Shown: positions 25,764 through 34,083 of the stretch, in pieces | Layout: each line of letters opens with the position of its first letter | How positions within the stretch are numbered: the first letter of the stretch is position 1 | Assembly: GCF_003666685.1 (NCBI RefSeq) | Contig: NZ_RCIZ01000001.1 | Location: 620,001 to 684,000 of the forward strand | Source of the DNA: Mesorhizobium sp. YM1C-6-2 | GTDB taxonomy: Bacteria; Pseudomonadota; Alphaproteobacteria; Rhizobiales; Rhizobiaceae | Reading direction: 5' to 3' | Length of the DNA: 64,000 nucleotides | Position numbers and translations under genes: made by a program | Notes under the pieces: generated by a model | What the model was told of the DNA's origin: nothing | Database searches by the model: none | Seen by the model: only the letters and a program-made list of their open reading frames with translations

Positions 25764-26369
25764 ATGGTGCAGGTCAAGAAGGCGGAGGTGCGCGATGCGA
25801 TCCTCGAGGCCGCGACACAGCTCTTTTTTGAAAAGGGCTATGTCGGCACGTCGACCAACGAGATCGGCCAGCGCGCCGGCGTCGCCCCTTCCGCGATCTA
25901 CACCTATTTCGACACCAAGCTCGACCTGTTCTACCAGGTGTACAGCCCGTGGCTGAAGTCGCGCCTCGACCGGCTGGAAGGCGAGCTGAAGGCGGTCGAC
26001 GGGCATCGCGCCAAGGTTCGCCGCATCGTCGAGACGATCTGGCGCGACATCCCCAACGAGCAGAATTTCTTCGCCAACAATCTGATGCAGGCCGTCTCCA
26101 CGGCGACGCCCGCCGACCATTACAGCGGCGAGTTGCTCGAGTGGTGCGAGCAGCATGTTGCCCGCATGCTGAAGGCCGCCGAGCCGAAGCCGCTGCATGG
26201 GCTGACGCATTATGTCAGCCTGGCGCATGTGCTCTTCATGTCGTTCAACGGCTTCGTCACCGGCGCCTATCTGGGCGTACGGGGCGACAAGACCGTGCCG
26301 GCCATCGACGCGATGACCGATCTCATCGTCAGCGCACCGTCGCCCGACCTGAAGCAGGTGAAGGGCTGA
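25764..26369 (+). CDS. TetR/AcrR family transcriptional regulator
   Basis: The 201-residue protein has a TetR helix-turn-helix at about residues 8-55 (ILEAATQLFFEKGYVGTSTNEIG, then AIYTYFDTKLDLFYQVY) and an all-helical ligand domain. ATG 25764 is chosen because it gives the standard short N-terminal arm. It lies 85 bases after LysR and is convergent with the isochorismatase-like gene. It could regulate the nearby Liv operon, but there is no direct evidence. Confidence 0.9.
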   Translation: MVQVKKAEVRDAILEAATQLFFEKGYVGTSTNEIGQRAGVAPSAIYTYFDTKLDLFYQVYSPWLKSRLDRLEGELKAVDGHRAKVRRIVETIWRDIPNEQNFFANNLMQAVSTATPADHYSGELLEWCEQHVARMLKAAEPKPLHGLTHYVSLAHVLFMSFNGFVTGAYLGVRGDKTVPAIDAMTDLIVSAPSPDLKQVKG

Positions 26370-26384
26370 CCGGCCGCGCTGCCG

Positions 26385-26960
26385 TCAGAACGTCATCTCG
26401 TCGAGATTCCTGACGTCGGCCAGCATCGCCATGGCCGCGAAGGAGGCTTCGGCCGCCGCGGCGTTCGCCGTTGCGCAGCAGTCCCGCACCATGGTGACGG
26501 CATAGCCGAGGTCGGCCGCGTGCCTGACCGTATGCTCGACCGAATATTGCGTGGCGAGCCCGGCGACGGCGACGTCGGAGACGCCGCGCCCGCGAAGGAT
26601 GTCCTCCAGCCCGGTGCCGTGGAAGGCGTTGTTGCAGATGTGGATCAGCGCCACGTCATCAGGCGCGGGCTCGAAGCCCTGCAGGGGCGCTGCGCCCCAT
26701 GATCCCCGTTTCAGCGCACCGAGTTCCCCCGCTGCCCTGAACAGCCTCGCATTGCGCGGCAGGTCGGAATAGTCCGGCTGGAAGGCGATGTGCACATGCG
26801 CGATCAGCCAGCCCGCCTCGCGCGCTCGCGCGATCAGCGTCCTCGCCCGGTCGAGGAAGAGGGCGGGCGCCGCCGCCGACCGGTCGACCGCGAAAGGGAT
26901 CAGCCCGTCGGGGTGGCAGATGTCGTTCTGGAAGTGCAGCGCGATCAGCGCCTTCGTCAT
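26385..26960 (-). CDS. Isochorismatase-like (cysteine hydrolase fold) protein with altered active site
   Basis: The 191-residue protein matches the isochorismatase/nicotinamidase fold throughout. The Asp of the usual DMQND motif is His9 (LHFQND), and the catalytic Cys before the VxxTxRxA helix is Ser140 (ATQYSVEHTVRHA). The Lys of the triad may be retained in ALKRGSW. A Cys-His-Asp enzyme could therefore have become a Ser-based hydrolase, or the protein may be a non-catalytic or binding relative. It is the last gene of the Liv/MBL minus-strand operon, 27 bases after the MBL gene. Confidence 0.85.
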   Translation of the reverse strand: MTKALIALHFQNDICHPDGLIPFAVDRSAAAPALFLDRARTLIARAREAGWLIAHVHIAFQPDYSDLPRNARLFRAAGELGALKRGSWGAAPLQGFEPAPDDVALIHICNNAFHGTGLEDILRGRGVSDVAVAGLATQYSVEHTVRHAADLGYAVTMVRDCCATANAAAAEASFAAMAMLADVRNLDEMTF

Positions 26961-26987
26961 TCTGGCCTCACGGCGTTCGGGCAGGAT

Positions 26988-27878
26988 TCAGGATTTGTCG
27001 GCGAAATAGCGTATGGCGAAATCGATCCATTCGGGCGCTTCCCAGTCCGGATGCTCGGCGCGCACCTTCGGCCCCAGCGTGGCGACGATATCGTCTTTAC
27101 CCTTGCCGGATTTCAACTCTGCCGCCACCCTCGGCCCGAGGTCGAGCATGTAGCCGCGCACGGCGGCAAGAATTTCAACGCCGCCGATCGACCCGTGGCC
27201 CGGCACGACGATCCTTGGTTTCGCCGCCTCTATCGAAGCGAGGACGCGCATCCAGTTGTCGGCGTCGATGTCGGCGTCATCGGGCGGAAACCAGGGGAAG
27301 ATCGGGAAGATGCGTTCCTCGGCGAGGTCGCCGACGAAGACGACGCCCGCGTCGGGAACGCTGACCACCTGGTCGCCTTTGGTGTGAGCAAGGCCGTAGG
27401 TGCTGAATTCCACCGTACGGCCGCCGAGGTCGATCGTCTTCGTCGCGCCGTCATAGACTTCGTCCGGCATGACGATCTCGGTGCCTTCGAGCGCGCCGGC
27501 GACGCCAGGGCCGAAGGTGCGGAACATGCCGAGATAGGCCGCGCCCTTGGCGGCGAGTTCGTCGCGCTGGGCGGCGTTGTAGACGATCTCGGCCTCGCCC
27601 TTGAAGGCCTGGGCGCCGAAACCGTGCTCTGGGTGGAAATGGGTCAGCGTCAGGATCAGCTTGCGGCCGCCGGCCAGGCGCTTCGCCGCCGCCAGCACCT
27701 TGCGCCCGTTCTCCGGCCCCATGCCGGTGTCGACGACGAGTGCCGCATCCTTGCCGAGCACGATGCCGATATTGGGCACCAGCGGCACGCGGCGGTCGCC
27801 GATGACATGGACGCCCGGCGCGACCTCTGTCAGCGCTTCGGGATCGACCTTGGGCGGCGGCGGCAGATTGTCGGTCAT
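26988..27878 (-). CDS. MBL-fold metallo-hydrolase
   Basis: The 296-residue protein has all the metal ligands of the metallo-beta-lactamase fold: HFHPEH (a variant of HxHxDH), His in AHTKGDQV, Asp in VFVGDLAEER and His in VVPGHGSIGG. It is not a recognised beta-lactamase or glyoxalase II. The gene overlaps livM by four bases (ATGA), so it is co-translated with the importer and probably hydrolyses the imported substrate or an intermediate. Confidence 0.88.
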   Translation of the reverse strand: MTDNLPPPPKVDPEALTEVAPGVHVIGDRRVPLVPNIGIVLGKDAALVVDTGMGPENGRKVLAAAKRLAGGRKLILTLTHFHPEHGFGAQAFKGEAEIVYNAAQRDELAAKGAAYLGMFRTFGPGVAGALEGTEIVMPDEVYDGATKTIDLGGRTVEFSTYGLAHTKGDQVVSVPDAGVVFVGDLAEERIFPIFPWFPPDDADIDADNWMRVLASIEAAKPRIVVPGHGSIGGVEILAAVRGYMLDLGPRVAAELKSGKGKDDIVATLGPKVRAEHPDWEAPEWIDFAIRYFADKS

Positions 27879-28939
27879 TGCGGTTTCCTCGGCTGGGTTT
27901 CAGTCGTTGGTGTTGCAGGCCCGAAGGGCCAGGAGATCTCGCGCCCGCCGGCAATGCCGTTCGGGCGGAAGAGGATGATGAGGAGCATCAGCAGAGCGAG
28001 CAGCGCGTCGCCGAGTCCGCCCGGCGCGGCGATGGTCATGTCGCCCACGGTGACGCCGATCTCGGCGAGGCGCATCAGTTCGGTCAGCAGCGTGATCACG
28101 ATCGCGCCGGCGACCGCGCCGGTTAGGCTGCGCATGCCGCCGATCACCAGCATGGCGATGATGAGGAAGGTGAGGTCGAGATAAAAGGTCTCGACCCTGA
28201 CCGTGCCGAGGAAATGCGCGAGCAGCACGCCGGCGATGCCCGAGACGAAGGCGCTGATGACGAAGGCGGCGAGCCGGTGCGAGACCATGTGGACGCCGGA
28301 CGCCGCCGCCGCCACCTCGTCCTCTCGCGAGGCCCTGAGCAGCAGGCCCGAGCGCGATTCCTGGTGCAGGAAGGCAACGACGATGGCCGCGACCGCCCAG
28401 CCGGCGGCCGTCCACAGGCCGACATAGATCGGCAGGCCCATCAGCGAGTTCTGCCCGCCGGTGACCGAGGTCCAGTTGCCGAGCACGACATAGCTGACGA
28501 CGAGGATCGCGAAGGTCGCGATGCTCGCGGAGATGCCGGAGAGCCGCATCAGCGGAAAGCCGGCGACCAGCGCGACCAGCGCCGCCGCCGCGCCGCCTGC
28601 GAGCGCGCCTGCGAGCCCCGGCCATTCGGTTGCGGCGAGAAAGGCTGGCAAGTCGGGCAGGAAGACGCCCTTGGCCGCCGCCGGCATGGTGAGCAGGGCG
28701 GAAACATAGGCGCCGATCGCCATGAAGGCGACGTTGCCGAAGGAAAGCACGCCGGAATTGCCGACGAAGACATAGAGGCCGACCACGGCGACGAGATTGA
28801 TCAGCCCCTGCGTGATGCGCCTCTGGACGACGGTCGGCGCGAATTCGGCAGCACCCGCGAGCGCGAGAACGACCGCGATCAGGATGAGCAGCGGCACGAT
28901 GCGGCCGCCGTCGAAGATGGCGCTTCCGCGCGTGCTCAT
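27875..28939 (-). CDS. livM: Branched-chain amino acid-type ABC permease (LivM)
   Basis: The 354-residue membrane protein is of the LivM class, with about nine to ten hydrophobic segments and the family loop FRPNGIAGG near the C terminus. It pairs with LivH. ATGA overlaps both the MBL gene and livH, so the operon is translationally coupled. Liv-type systems import amino acids and also amides, urea and small aromatic acids, so the substrate remains open. Confidence 0.92.
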   Translation of the reverse strand: MSTRGSAIFDGGRIVPLLILIAVVLALAGAAEFAPTVVQRRITQGLINLVAVVGLYVFVGNSGVLSFGNVAFMAIGAYVSALLTMPAAAKGVFLPDLPAFLAATEWPGLAGALAGGAAAALVALVAGFPLMRLSGISASIATFAILVVSYVVLGNWTSVTGGQNSLMGLPIYVGLWTAAGWAVAAIVVAFLHQESRSGLLLRASREDEVAAAASGVHMVSHRLAAFVISAFVSGIAGVLLAHFLGTVRVETFYLDLTFLIIAMLVIGGMRSLTGAVAGAIVITLLTELMRLAEIGVTVGDMTIAAPGGLGDALLALLMLLIILFRPNGIAGGREISWPFGPATPTTETQPRKPQ

Positions 28940-29823
28940 ATCCGCTCCTTGAGGCCGCGCGCCGGGATCAGCCCCTGAGGCCGGACGACGAGCACGACGG
29001 CTACCGCCAGGAACAGGAACGCTTCGCGAAACACGCGAAGCTCCGGCGGCAGCAGCGCCTGCAGCAGTATGGTCGCGACGCCGACCAGGAAGCCGCCGAA
29101 GGCAGCGCCCGGCAGGCTGCCGAGCCCGCCGATGACGGTGCCGACGAAGGCGATGATGACGAGCTGCAGCCCCATGCGCGGCTGCACCAGCCCGGTCTGC
29201 GCGACGAAGAGGCAGGCGACCGCCGCCGCGAGCAGGCCGCTGATCGCGAAAGCGGTTGCGATGACGCGGTTGGCGCGGATGCCGAGCACCTCCGCCATGC
29301 GGAAATTCTCCGCCGCGGCGCGCATTTCGAGACCGAGCCGTGTCGACTTGAGGAACCAGGTCGTCGCCACCAGAAGCACGACGCTGACCAGGATGGTGAC
29401 GAGCTGGAGAAGCTGCAGCCTGACGCCGGCGATCTCCACCTGTCGCGCCAGCGCCGACAGGAAGTCGACGCCCTTCGGCCGCGAGCCGACCAGCATGATC
29501 ATCGTCTTCTCGATGAAGAAGCTCACCGCGAAGGAGGCGATCAGCAGCGTCGCCGGATCGGCGCCGCGCAGCGGGCGGAAGGCGGTGCGTTCGATGAGCA
29601 GGGCGAGCAGTACGGCGCCGACAACCGCACCCAGCACCGCGAGCGCTGCCGACTGCGCGAAGAAGAGAAGCACGGCGTAGCCGGCGATCATGATGAGCTG
29701 CGCATGGGCGAAGTTGATCAGCCGCATGACGCCGAAGATCAGCCCGATGCCGAGCGCGGTGAGCGCATAGAGGCCACCCACGCTGACGGCGTCGACCAGC
29801 ACCTGGATCGCCTGCCCCATCAT
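28936..29823 (-). CDS. livH: Branched-chain amino acid-type ABC permease (LivH)
   Basis: The 295-residue membrane protein has the LivH start GGLYALTALGIGLIFGVMRLINFAHA (split over residues 14-39) and the C-terminal RPQGLIPARGLKERI. It forms the channel with LivM. It overlaps livF by four bases. Confidence 0.93.
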   Translation of the reverse strand: MMGQAIQVLVDAVSVGGLYALTALGIGLIFGVMRLINFAHAQLIMIAGYAVLLFFAQSAALAVLGAVVGAVLLALLIERTAFRPLRGADPATLLIASFAVSFFIEKTMIMLVGSRPKGVDFLSALARQVEIAGVRLQLLQLVTILVSVVLLVATTWFLKSTRLGLEMRAAAENFRMAEVLGIRANRVIATAFAISGLLAAAVACLFVAQTGLVQPRMGLQLVIIAFVGTVIGGLGSLPGAAFGGFLVGVATILLQALLPPELRVFREAFLFLAVAVVLVVRPQGLIPARGLKERI

Positions 29824-30584
29824 GCCGCGCCCGCTGTCGGAGTCATGGCGACGCCGAAATAGGCGGCGTCGAACGCTTCGTGCCGCCCGATCTCTTCCGG
29901 CGTGCCGGTCAGCGTGAAGACGCCGCGGCTCATCACGCAGGCGCGGTCGGCAAGCGCGAAGGCGCGCGCCGCGTTCTGTTCGACGACCAGCAGCGCGACG
30001 CCCTGGGCGCGTATCTGCCCGAGCAGCTCGTAGACCTTGTCGACGATGGTCGGCGCGAGGCCGAGCGACGGTTCGTCGAGCATCAGCAGACGCGGCTTCG
30101 ACAGCATCGCCCGCGCGATTGCCAGCATCTGCTGTTCGCCGCCGGAGAGTTGCCCGGCCGGCTGGTCGCGCCGCTCGCCGAGGATGGGGAAATCAGCGAA
30201 GACGCGGTCGATGTCGGCCGCGACCGAAGCGTCTCGCCTCGGCGTCGCACCGAGCCGCAGATTCTCCATCACGGTCAGGCTGCCGAAGATGTTGCGTCCC
30301 TCCGGCACCAGCGCGATGCCCTGGCGGACGACGTCGGAAAGGGCCAGCCCGGCAAGCGGCCTGCCGCTCACCTCGACGGTCCCCGCCGACGGACGCACGA
30401 TGCCGGCGATCGCCGAAAGCAGCGAGGTCTTGCCGGCGCCGTTCGGCCCGACGATGGCGACGGCTTCGCCGGCACCGATGCGGAGGTCGACGCCCTGCAC
30501 GGCGGCGATGCCGCCATAGCGGACGACGAGGCCGCAGACTTCGACCAGGCTGTCGCCGGAAGGCTTGTCGGAATGGTCCGTCAT
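29820..30584 (-). CDS. livF: Branched-chain amino acid-type ABC ATPase (LivF)
   Basis: The 254-residue ATPase has Walker A GPNGAGKTS (about 41-49), signature LSGGEQQMLAIARA (about 144) and Walker B MLDEPSLGLAP, which is diagnostic of LivF. ATGA overlaps join it to livG and livH. Confidence 0.93.
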   Translation of the reverse strand: MTDHSDKPSGDSLVEVCGLVVRYGGIAAVQGVDLRIGAGEAVAIVGPNGAGKTSLLSAIAGIVRPSAGTVEVSGRPLAGLALSDVVRQGIALVPEGRNIFGSLTVMENLRLGATPRRDASVAADIDRVFADFPILGERRDQPAGQLSGGEQQMLAIARAMLSKPRLLMLDEPSLGLAPTIVDKVYELLGQIRAQGVALLVVEQNAARAFALADRACVMSRGVFTLTGTPEEIGRHEAFDAAYFGVAMTPTAGAA

Positions 30585-31300
30585 GCCGCGGTGCTTCCGA
30601 GATAGGCGGTGCGCACCGCCGGGTCGGCCCTGATCTCGTCGGGCCGCCCGGATGCGATGGTCCTGCCGCCGCCGAGCACGTGGATGCGGTCGCAGAGGCT
30701 CATCACCAGCGCCATGTTGTGCTCGATGACGAGTATGCCGCAGCCGTGGCGTTCGCGGATCGACAGGATGGCGCGCTTCAGTTCCTCGGCCTCAGCCGCC
30801 GCCAGGCCGGCCGCCGGCTCGTCGAGCAGCAGGAAGCGCGGCTCGAGCGCCAATGCCCGTGCCAGGCCGGCGCGGCGCTCCTCGCCGTAGCTCAGCGCGC
30901 TCGCCGGCTGCGCCGCGCGGTGGAGAAGGTCGAAATCGGCGAGCAGGGCAAGCGCCCGCCGCCTCGCCTCGGCGCGGCCGAGGCCCCGTCCGACCAGCCC
31001 GACCTCGACATTCTCGGAAACGGTGAGGCCGCGAAACAGCCGCACGGCCTGGAAGCTGCGCACGATGCCCGCTCGCGCGAAGGCGCCGGGCTTGCGGCCC
31101 GTCATCTCGGTCCCGGCAAGCCGGATCGCGCCGGCATGCGGGCGCTGGAAGCCCGACAGTATGTTGACCAGCGTGGTCTTGCCGGCGCCGTTCGGCCCGA
31201 TCAGGCCGAGCACCTCGCCGGGTGCGATGGCGAGCGACACGTCGTCGTTCGCCACCAGCCCGCCGAAGCGGACGGATACACGCTCGGCCGCAAGCTCCAA
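30581..31300 (-). CDS. livG: Branched-chain amino acid-type ABC ATPase (LivG)
   Basis: The ATPase has Walker A GPNGAGKTT, the LivG-type signature LSYGEERRAGLARA and LLDEPAAGL. I place the start at a TTG (31300) because GGGAGG lies 7-8 bases upstream. A GTG at 31315 would add five Gly-rich residues but has no ribosome-binding site. The gene lies shortly downstream of the Liv-type binding-protein gene and overlaps livF by four bases. Confidence 0.9.
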   Translation of the reverse strand: MELAAERVSVRFGGLVANDDVSLAIAPGEVLGLIGPNGAGKTTLVNILSGFQRPHAGAIRLAGTEMTGRKPGAFARAGIVRSFQAVRLFRGLTVSENVEVGLVGRGLGRAEARRRALALLADFDLLHRAAQPASALSYGEERRAGLARALALEPRFLLLDEPAAGLAAAEAEELKRAILSIRERHGCGILVIEHNMALVMSLCDRIHVLGGGRTIASGRPDEIRADPAVRTAYLGSTAA

Positions 31301-31332
31301 GGCGCCGCCTCCCACGTCTGCAGGCGATACTG

Positions 31333-32508
31333 TCAGAACTGCGGGAACTTCTCGACCGAGAAACGCCCTTCCGCCGCGAATTTCCCGTCCTGTACGCCGA
31401 TGATCGACATCGGCCGCGTCGTCGCGATGTGGAGGTCTTCGGTCCAGGTCGTCGGCCCGACAACCAGCGGTTCCTTGTCGAATGTGTTCAGCACCGCCGC
31501 GACCTTGTCGCCGTCGAGCGAACCGGCCTTGTTGGCCGCCTTCGCCCAGGCCTGGACGGCGGAGTAGCCGCGCAGGCCGTAGGAGACGTCGGCCTTCTTG
31601 CCGTATTTCTTCTCGAAGCGCTCGAAGAAGGCGTTCACCTCGGGGTCCGGGTCGTCGCCATATTTGGAGCCGTAGTTGACGACGTAGAAATTGCTGAGGT
31701 CGGGCACGCTGCCGATCCAGTAGTCGCCGTCCATGGACTCACCGGTGAGGATCGCCGCCTCTATGCCGGCGGCGCGCATCTGGCGGATGGCGCTCGGGCC
31801 GCCCGGCGCGTAGGAGCAGAGGAACACGACGTCCGGCTTCTCGGCCAGGCTGGTGATGCGGGTCACCTGCGCGGCGACCGAGGCGTCGCCGTTGAGGAAC
31901 GTGTCCTCGCCGAGCAGGCCTTCGGCGCCGGCCACTTCCTTCCAGCGCTCGGCGAAGCTGCCGCACAGCGACTTGGTGTAGGAGATGGTGTTGTCGAGCA
32001 GGACGTAGGCCTTCTTCCAGCCCTTGGTGTTGTAAGCCCATTCGGCCATCAGCGCACCCTGCGCCTGGCCGGCGTTGGAGAGCGAATAGGCGAGCGGTCC
32101 GACGCCCTGGACGCCGAATTTCGGATCGGAGGCCGCCGAGAACGCGATGACGTTCTTCTGCTGCGCGACGAAGGCGCCCGGTGCGCCGAAGTCGAAGTCG
32201 GACGGGAAGAGGATCGCTTTGGCCCCCTTGTCGATGACGTCGATCGCGCCGTCCGCCCCGAGCGGCGGTTCGGACTTGTTGTCGAACTCGACGATCTCGA
32301 TCGGCTGGCCGAGCACGCCGCCCGCCGCATTGATGTCGTCAACGGCGAGCTTGGCGCCGGCGATCGTGTCGGCGTCGATCGGCTGGAACCAGCCGCTGAA
32401 GGACATGACCAGACCGAAGACCGGCTTGTCCTGCGCCTGGGCGGACGATGTAACGAAAGAAGCGGCGGCCATCATGCAGCCGGCCGCCAGCAAACCATGC
32501 TTCTTCAT
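31333..32508 (-). CDS. Liv-type ABC transporter substrate-binding protein (periplasmic)
   Basis: The 391-residue protein has a Sec signal peptide with cleavage after AQA near residue 26, and the type I periplasmic-binding fold of the LivK/amide-urea family (KPVFGLVMSFSGWFQPID, then DDINAAGGVLGQPIEIVEFD). It captures the ligand for LivHMGF. GGGAG lies 8 bases before the ATG. It is the first gene of the minus-strand operon and is divergent from an M29 aminopeptidase across a palindromic site. Confidence 0.92.
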   Translation of the reverse strand: MKKHGLLAAGCMMAAASFVTSSAQAQDKPVFGLVMSFSGWFQPIDADTIAGAKLAVDDINAAGGVLGQPIEIVEFDNKSEPPLGADGAIDVIDKGAKAILFPSDFDFGAPGAFVAQQKNVIAFSAASDPKFGVQGVGPLAYSLSNAGQAQGALMAEWAYNTKGWKKAYVLLDNTISYTKSLCGSFAERWKEVAGAEGLLGEDTFLNGDASVAAQVTRITSLAEKPDVVFLCSYAPGGPSAIRQMRAAGIEAAILTGESMDGDYWIGSVPDLSNFYVVNYGSKYGDDPDPEVNAFFERFEKKYGKKADVSYGLRGYSAVQAWAKAANKAGSLDGDKVAAVLNTFDKEPLVVGPTTWTEDLHIATTRPMSIIGVQDGKFAAEGRFSVEKFPQF

Positions 32509-32563
32509 GTTGAAGCTCCCATGTTCCCCTGTTTGGACCCGGAAGGATTATCGTTCCCTCCTG

Positions 32564-32596
32564 GGCTCAAAACAGAATGGTATTCACTTTTGAGCC
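32564..32596. promoter_or_regulatory. 33-base inverted repeat in Liv / aminopeptidase divergent gap
   Basis: GGCTCAAAA (32564-32572) and TTTTGAGCC (32588-32596) are perfect 9-base arms around a 15-base AT-rich centre. It lies 56 bases before the binding-protein start and 127 bases before the aminopeptidase start, where an operator for both operons would be expected. The cognate regulator may be LysR or TetR at 24.7-26.4 kb, but that is a guess. Confidence 0.55.
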
Positions 32597-32633
32597 GACT
32601 GCAAGAGGCAGTGTCGCGGCAACGGGCCTGCGA

Positions 32634-32662
32634 TTGACAAAAATCCGCTTGATTGTGACTTG
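32634..32662 (+). promoter_or_regulatory. Possible promoter of the M29 aminopeptidase gene
   Basis: A consensus TTGACA lies at 32634-32639. The -10 element is weak: TGACTT at 32656-32661 with 16-base spacing. Alphaproteobacterial promoters often show this pattern, with a good -35 and a poor -10. Confidence 0.35.
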
Positions 32663-32722
32663 CTGAATGGTGCCCGATCGCGCAAGCACGTCGACACCAA
32701 CAGCATCCGCAGGACGAAACAC

Positions 32723-33979
32723 ATGACCACTCATGCCCCGAACGTCACGGCCCAGATCGATCCAGCGAAGCTCGACCGGCTGGCGGAGGTGGCCGTCAGG
32801 GTCGGCCTGAACCTGCAGCCGGGCCAGGATCTGCTCCTCACCGCGCCCGCCGCCGCCCTGCCCCTGGTGCGGCGGATCGCCAGGCACGCCTACGAGGCCG
32901 GCGCCGGTATTGTTACCCCGATCCTGTCCGACGAGGAGATCACGCTCAACCGCTACCGCTTCGCGCCGGACGCCAGCTTCGACCGCGCGCCGTCCTGGCT
33001 CTTCGAGGGAATGGCGAAGGCGTTCTCGGCCAACACCGCCCGCCTCGCCATCGTCGGCGACAATCCGATGCTCCTCTCGGGCGAAGACCCGGAAAAGGTC
33101 GCGCGCGCCAACAAGGCAAACTCGATCGCCTACCAGCCCGCCCTGGAGAAGATCGCCGGCTTCGACATCAACTGGAACATCGTCGCCTATCCCGGTGTCT
33201 CGTGGGCGAAGCAGGTCTTCGCGGACGACGAGGAGAGTGTGGCGGTGGCGAAGCTGGCCGAGGCGATCTTCTCCGCCTCGCGGGTCGACGTCGCCGACCC
33301 GGTCTCGGCATGGCAGGACCACAACAAGGCGCTGCAGGGCCGCACTGGATGGCTGAACGGCGAGCGGTTTGCCGCGCTCCACTATACCGGCCCAGGCACC
33401 GACCTGACGATCGGCCTCGCCGACGGCCATGAGTGGCAGGGCGGCGCCTCGGTCGCCAAGAACGGCATCGTCTGCAACCCCAACATCCCGACCGAGGAGG
33501 TCTTCACCACCCCGCATGCGCTGAGGGTCGAGGGCCATGTGTCGAGCACCAAGCCTCTGTCCTACCAGGGCACGCTGATCGACGAGATCTCGGTGCGTTT
33601 CGAGGCGGGCCGCATCGTCGAGGCGAAAGCCGCGCGCGGCGAGGCCGTACTGAACAAGGTGCTGGACACCGACGACGGCGCGCGTCGCCTCGGCGAAGTG
33701 GCGCTGGTGCCGCATTCGTCGCCGATCTCGAAGAGCGGCATCCTCTTCTTCAACACGCTGTTCGACGAGAACGCCTCGTGCCACATCGCACTCGGCCAGT
33801 GCTATTCGAAGTGCTTCGTCGGCGGCGACAGGCTGACGCCGGAGCAGATCGCCGCGCAGGGCGGAAACAAGAGCCTCATCCACATCGACTGGATGATCGG
33901 CTCGAACCGGATCGACATCGATGGGGTCCGCGCGGACGGCAGCCGGGTGCCGGTCTTCCGGCAGGGCGAGTGGGCCTGA
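32723..33979 (+). CDS. M29 family (AmpS-like) metallo-aminopeptidase
   Basis: The 418-residue cytoplasmic enzyme removes N-terminal residues from peptides. All expected metal ligands of M29 are present: Glu in NIPTEEVFTTP, Glu in GEVALVPHSS, His and Tyr in CHIALGQCY, and His and Asp in HIDWMIGS. ATG 32723 gives the standard M29 start. It is divergent from the Liv operon, suggesting a shared function in peptide or amino-acid-derivative use. Confidence 0.92.
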   Translation: MTTHAPNVTAQIDPAKLDRLAEVAVRVGLNLQPGQDLLLTAPAAALPLVRRIARHAYEAGAGIVTPILSDEEITLNRYRFAPDASFDRAPSWLFEGMAKAFSANTARLAIVGDNPMLLSGEDPEKVARANKANSIAYQPALEKIAGFDINWNIVAYPGVSWAKQVFADDEESVAVAKLAEAIFSASRVDVADPVSAWQDHNKALQGRTGWLNGERFAALHYTGPGTDLTIGLADGHEWQGGASVAKNGIVCNPNIPTEEVFTTPHALRVEGHVSSTKPLSYQGTLIDEISVRFEAGRIVEAKAARGEAVLNKVLDTDDGARRLGEVALVPHSSPISKSGILFFNTLFDENASCHIALGQCYSKCFVGGDRLTPEQIAAQGGNKSLIHIDWMIGSNRIDIDGVRADGSRVPVFRQGEWA

Positions 33980-34083
33980 GCGATCGGCCGTCGAAGCGTC
34001 GCCTAGGAACGGACACGATGCTGTGACTTGGTGGGCGCGGTCGGCGTGATACCTTTCTGCCGTCGCCTCCAACGGAAGCCGTG

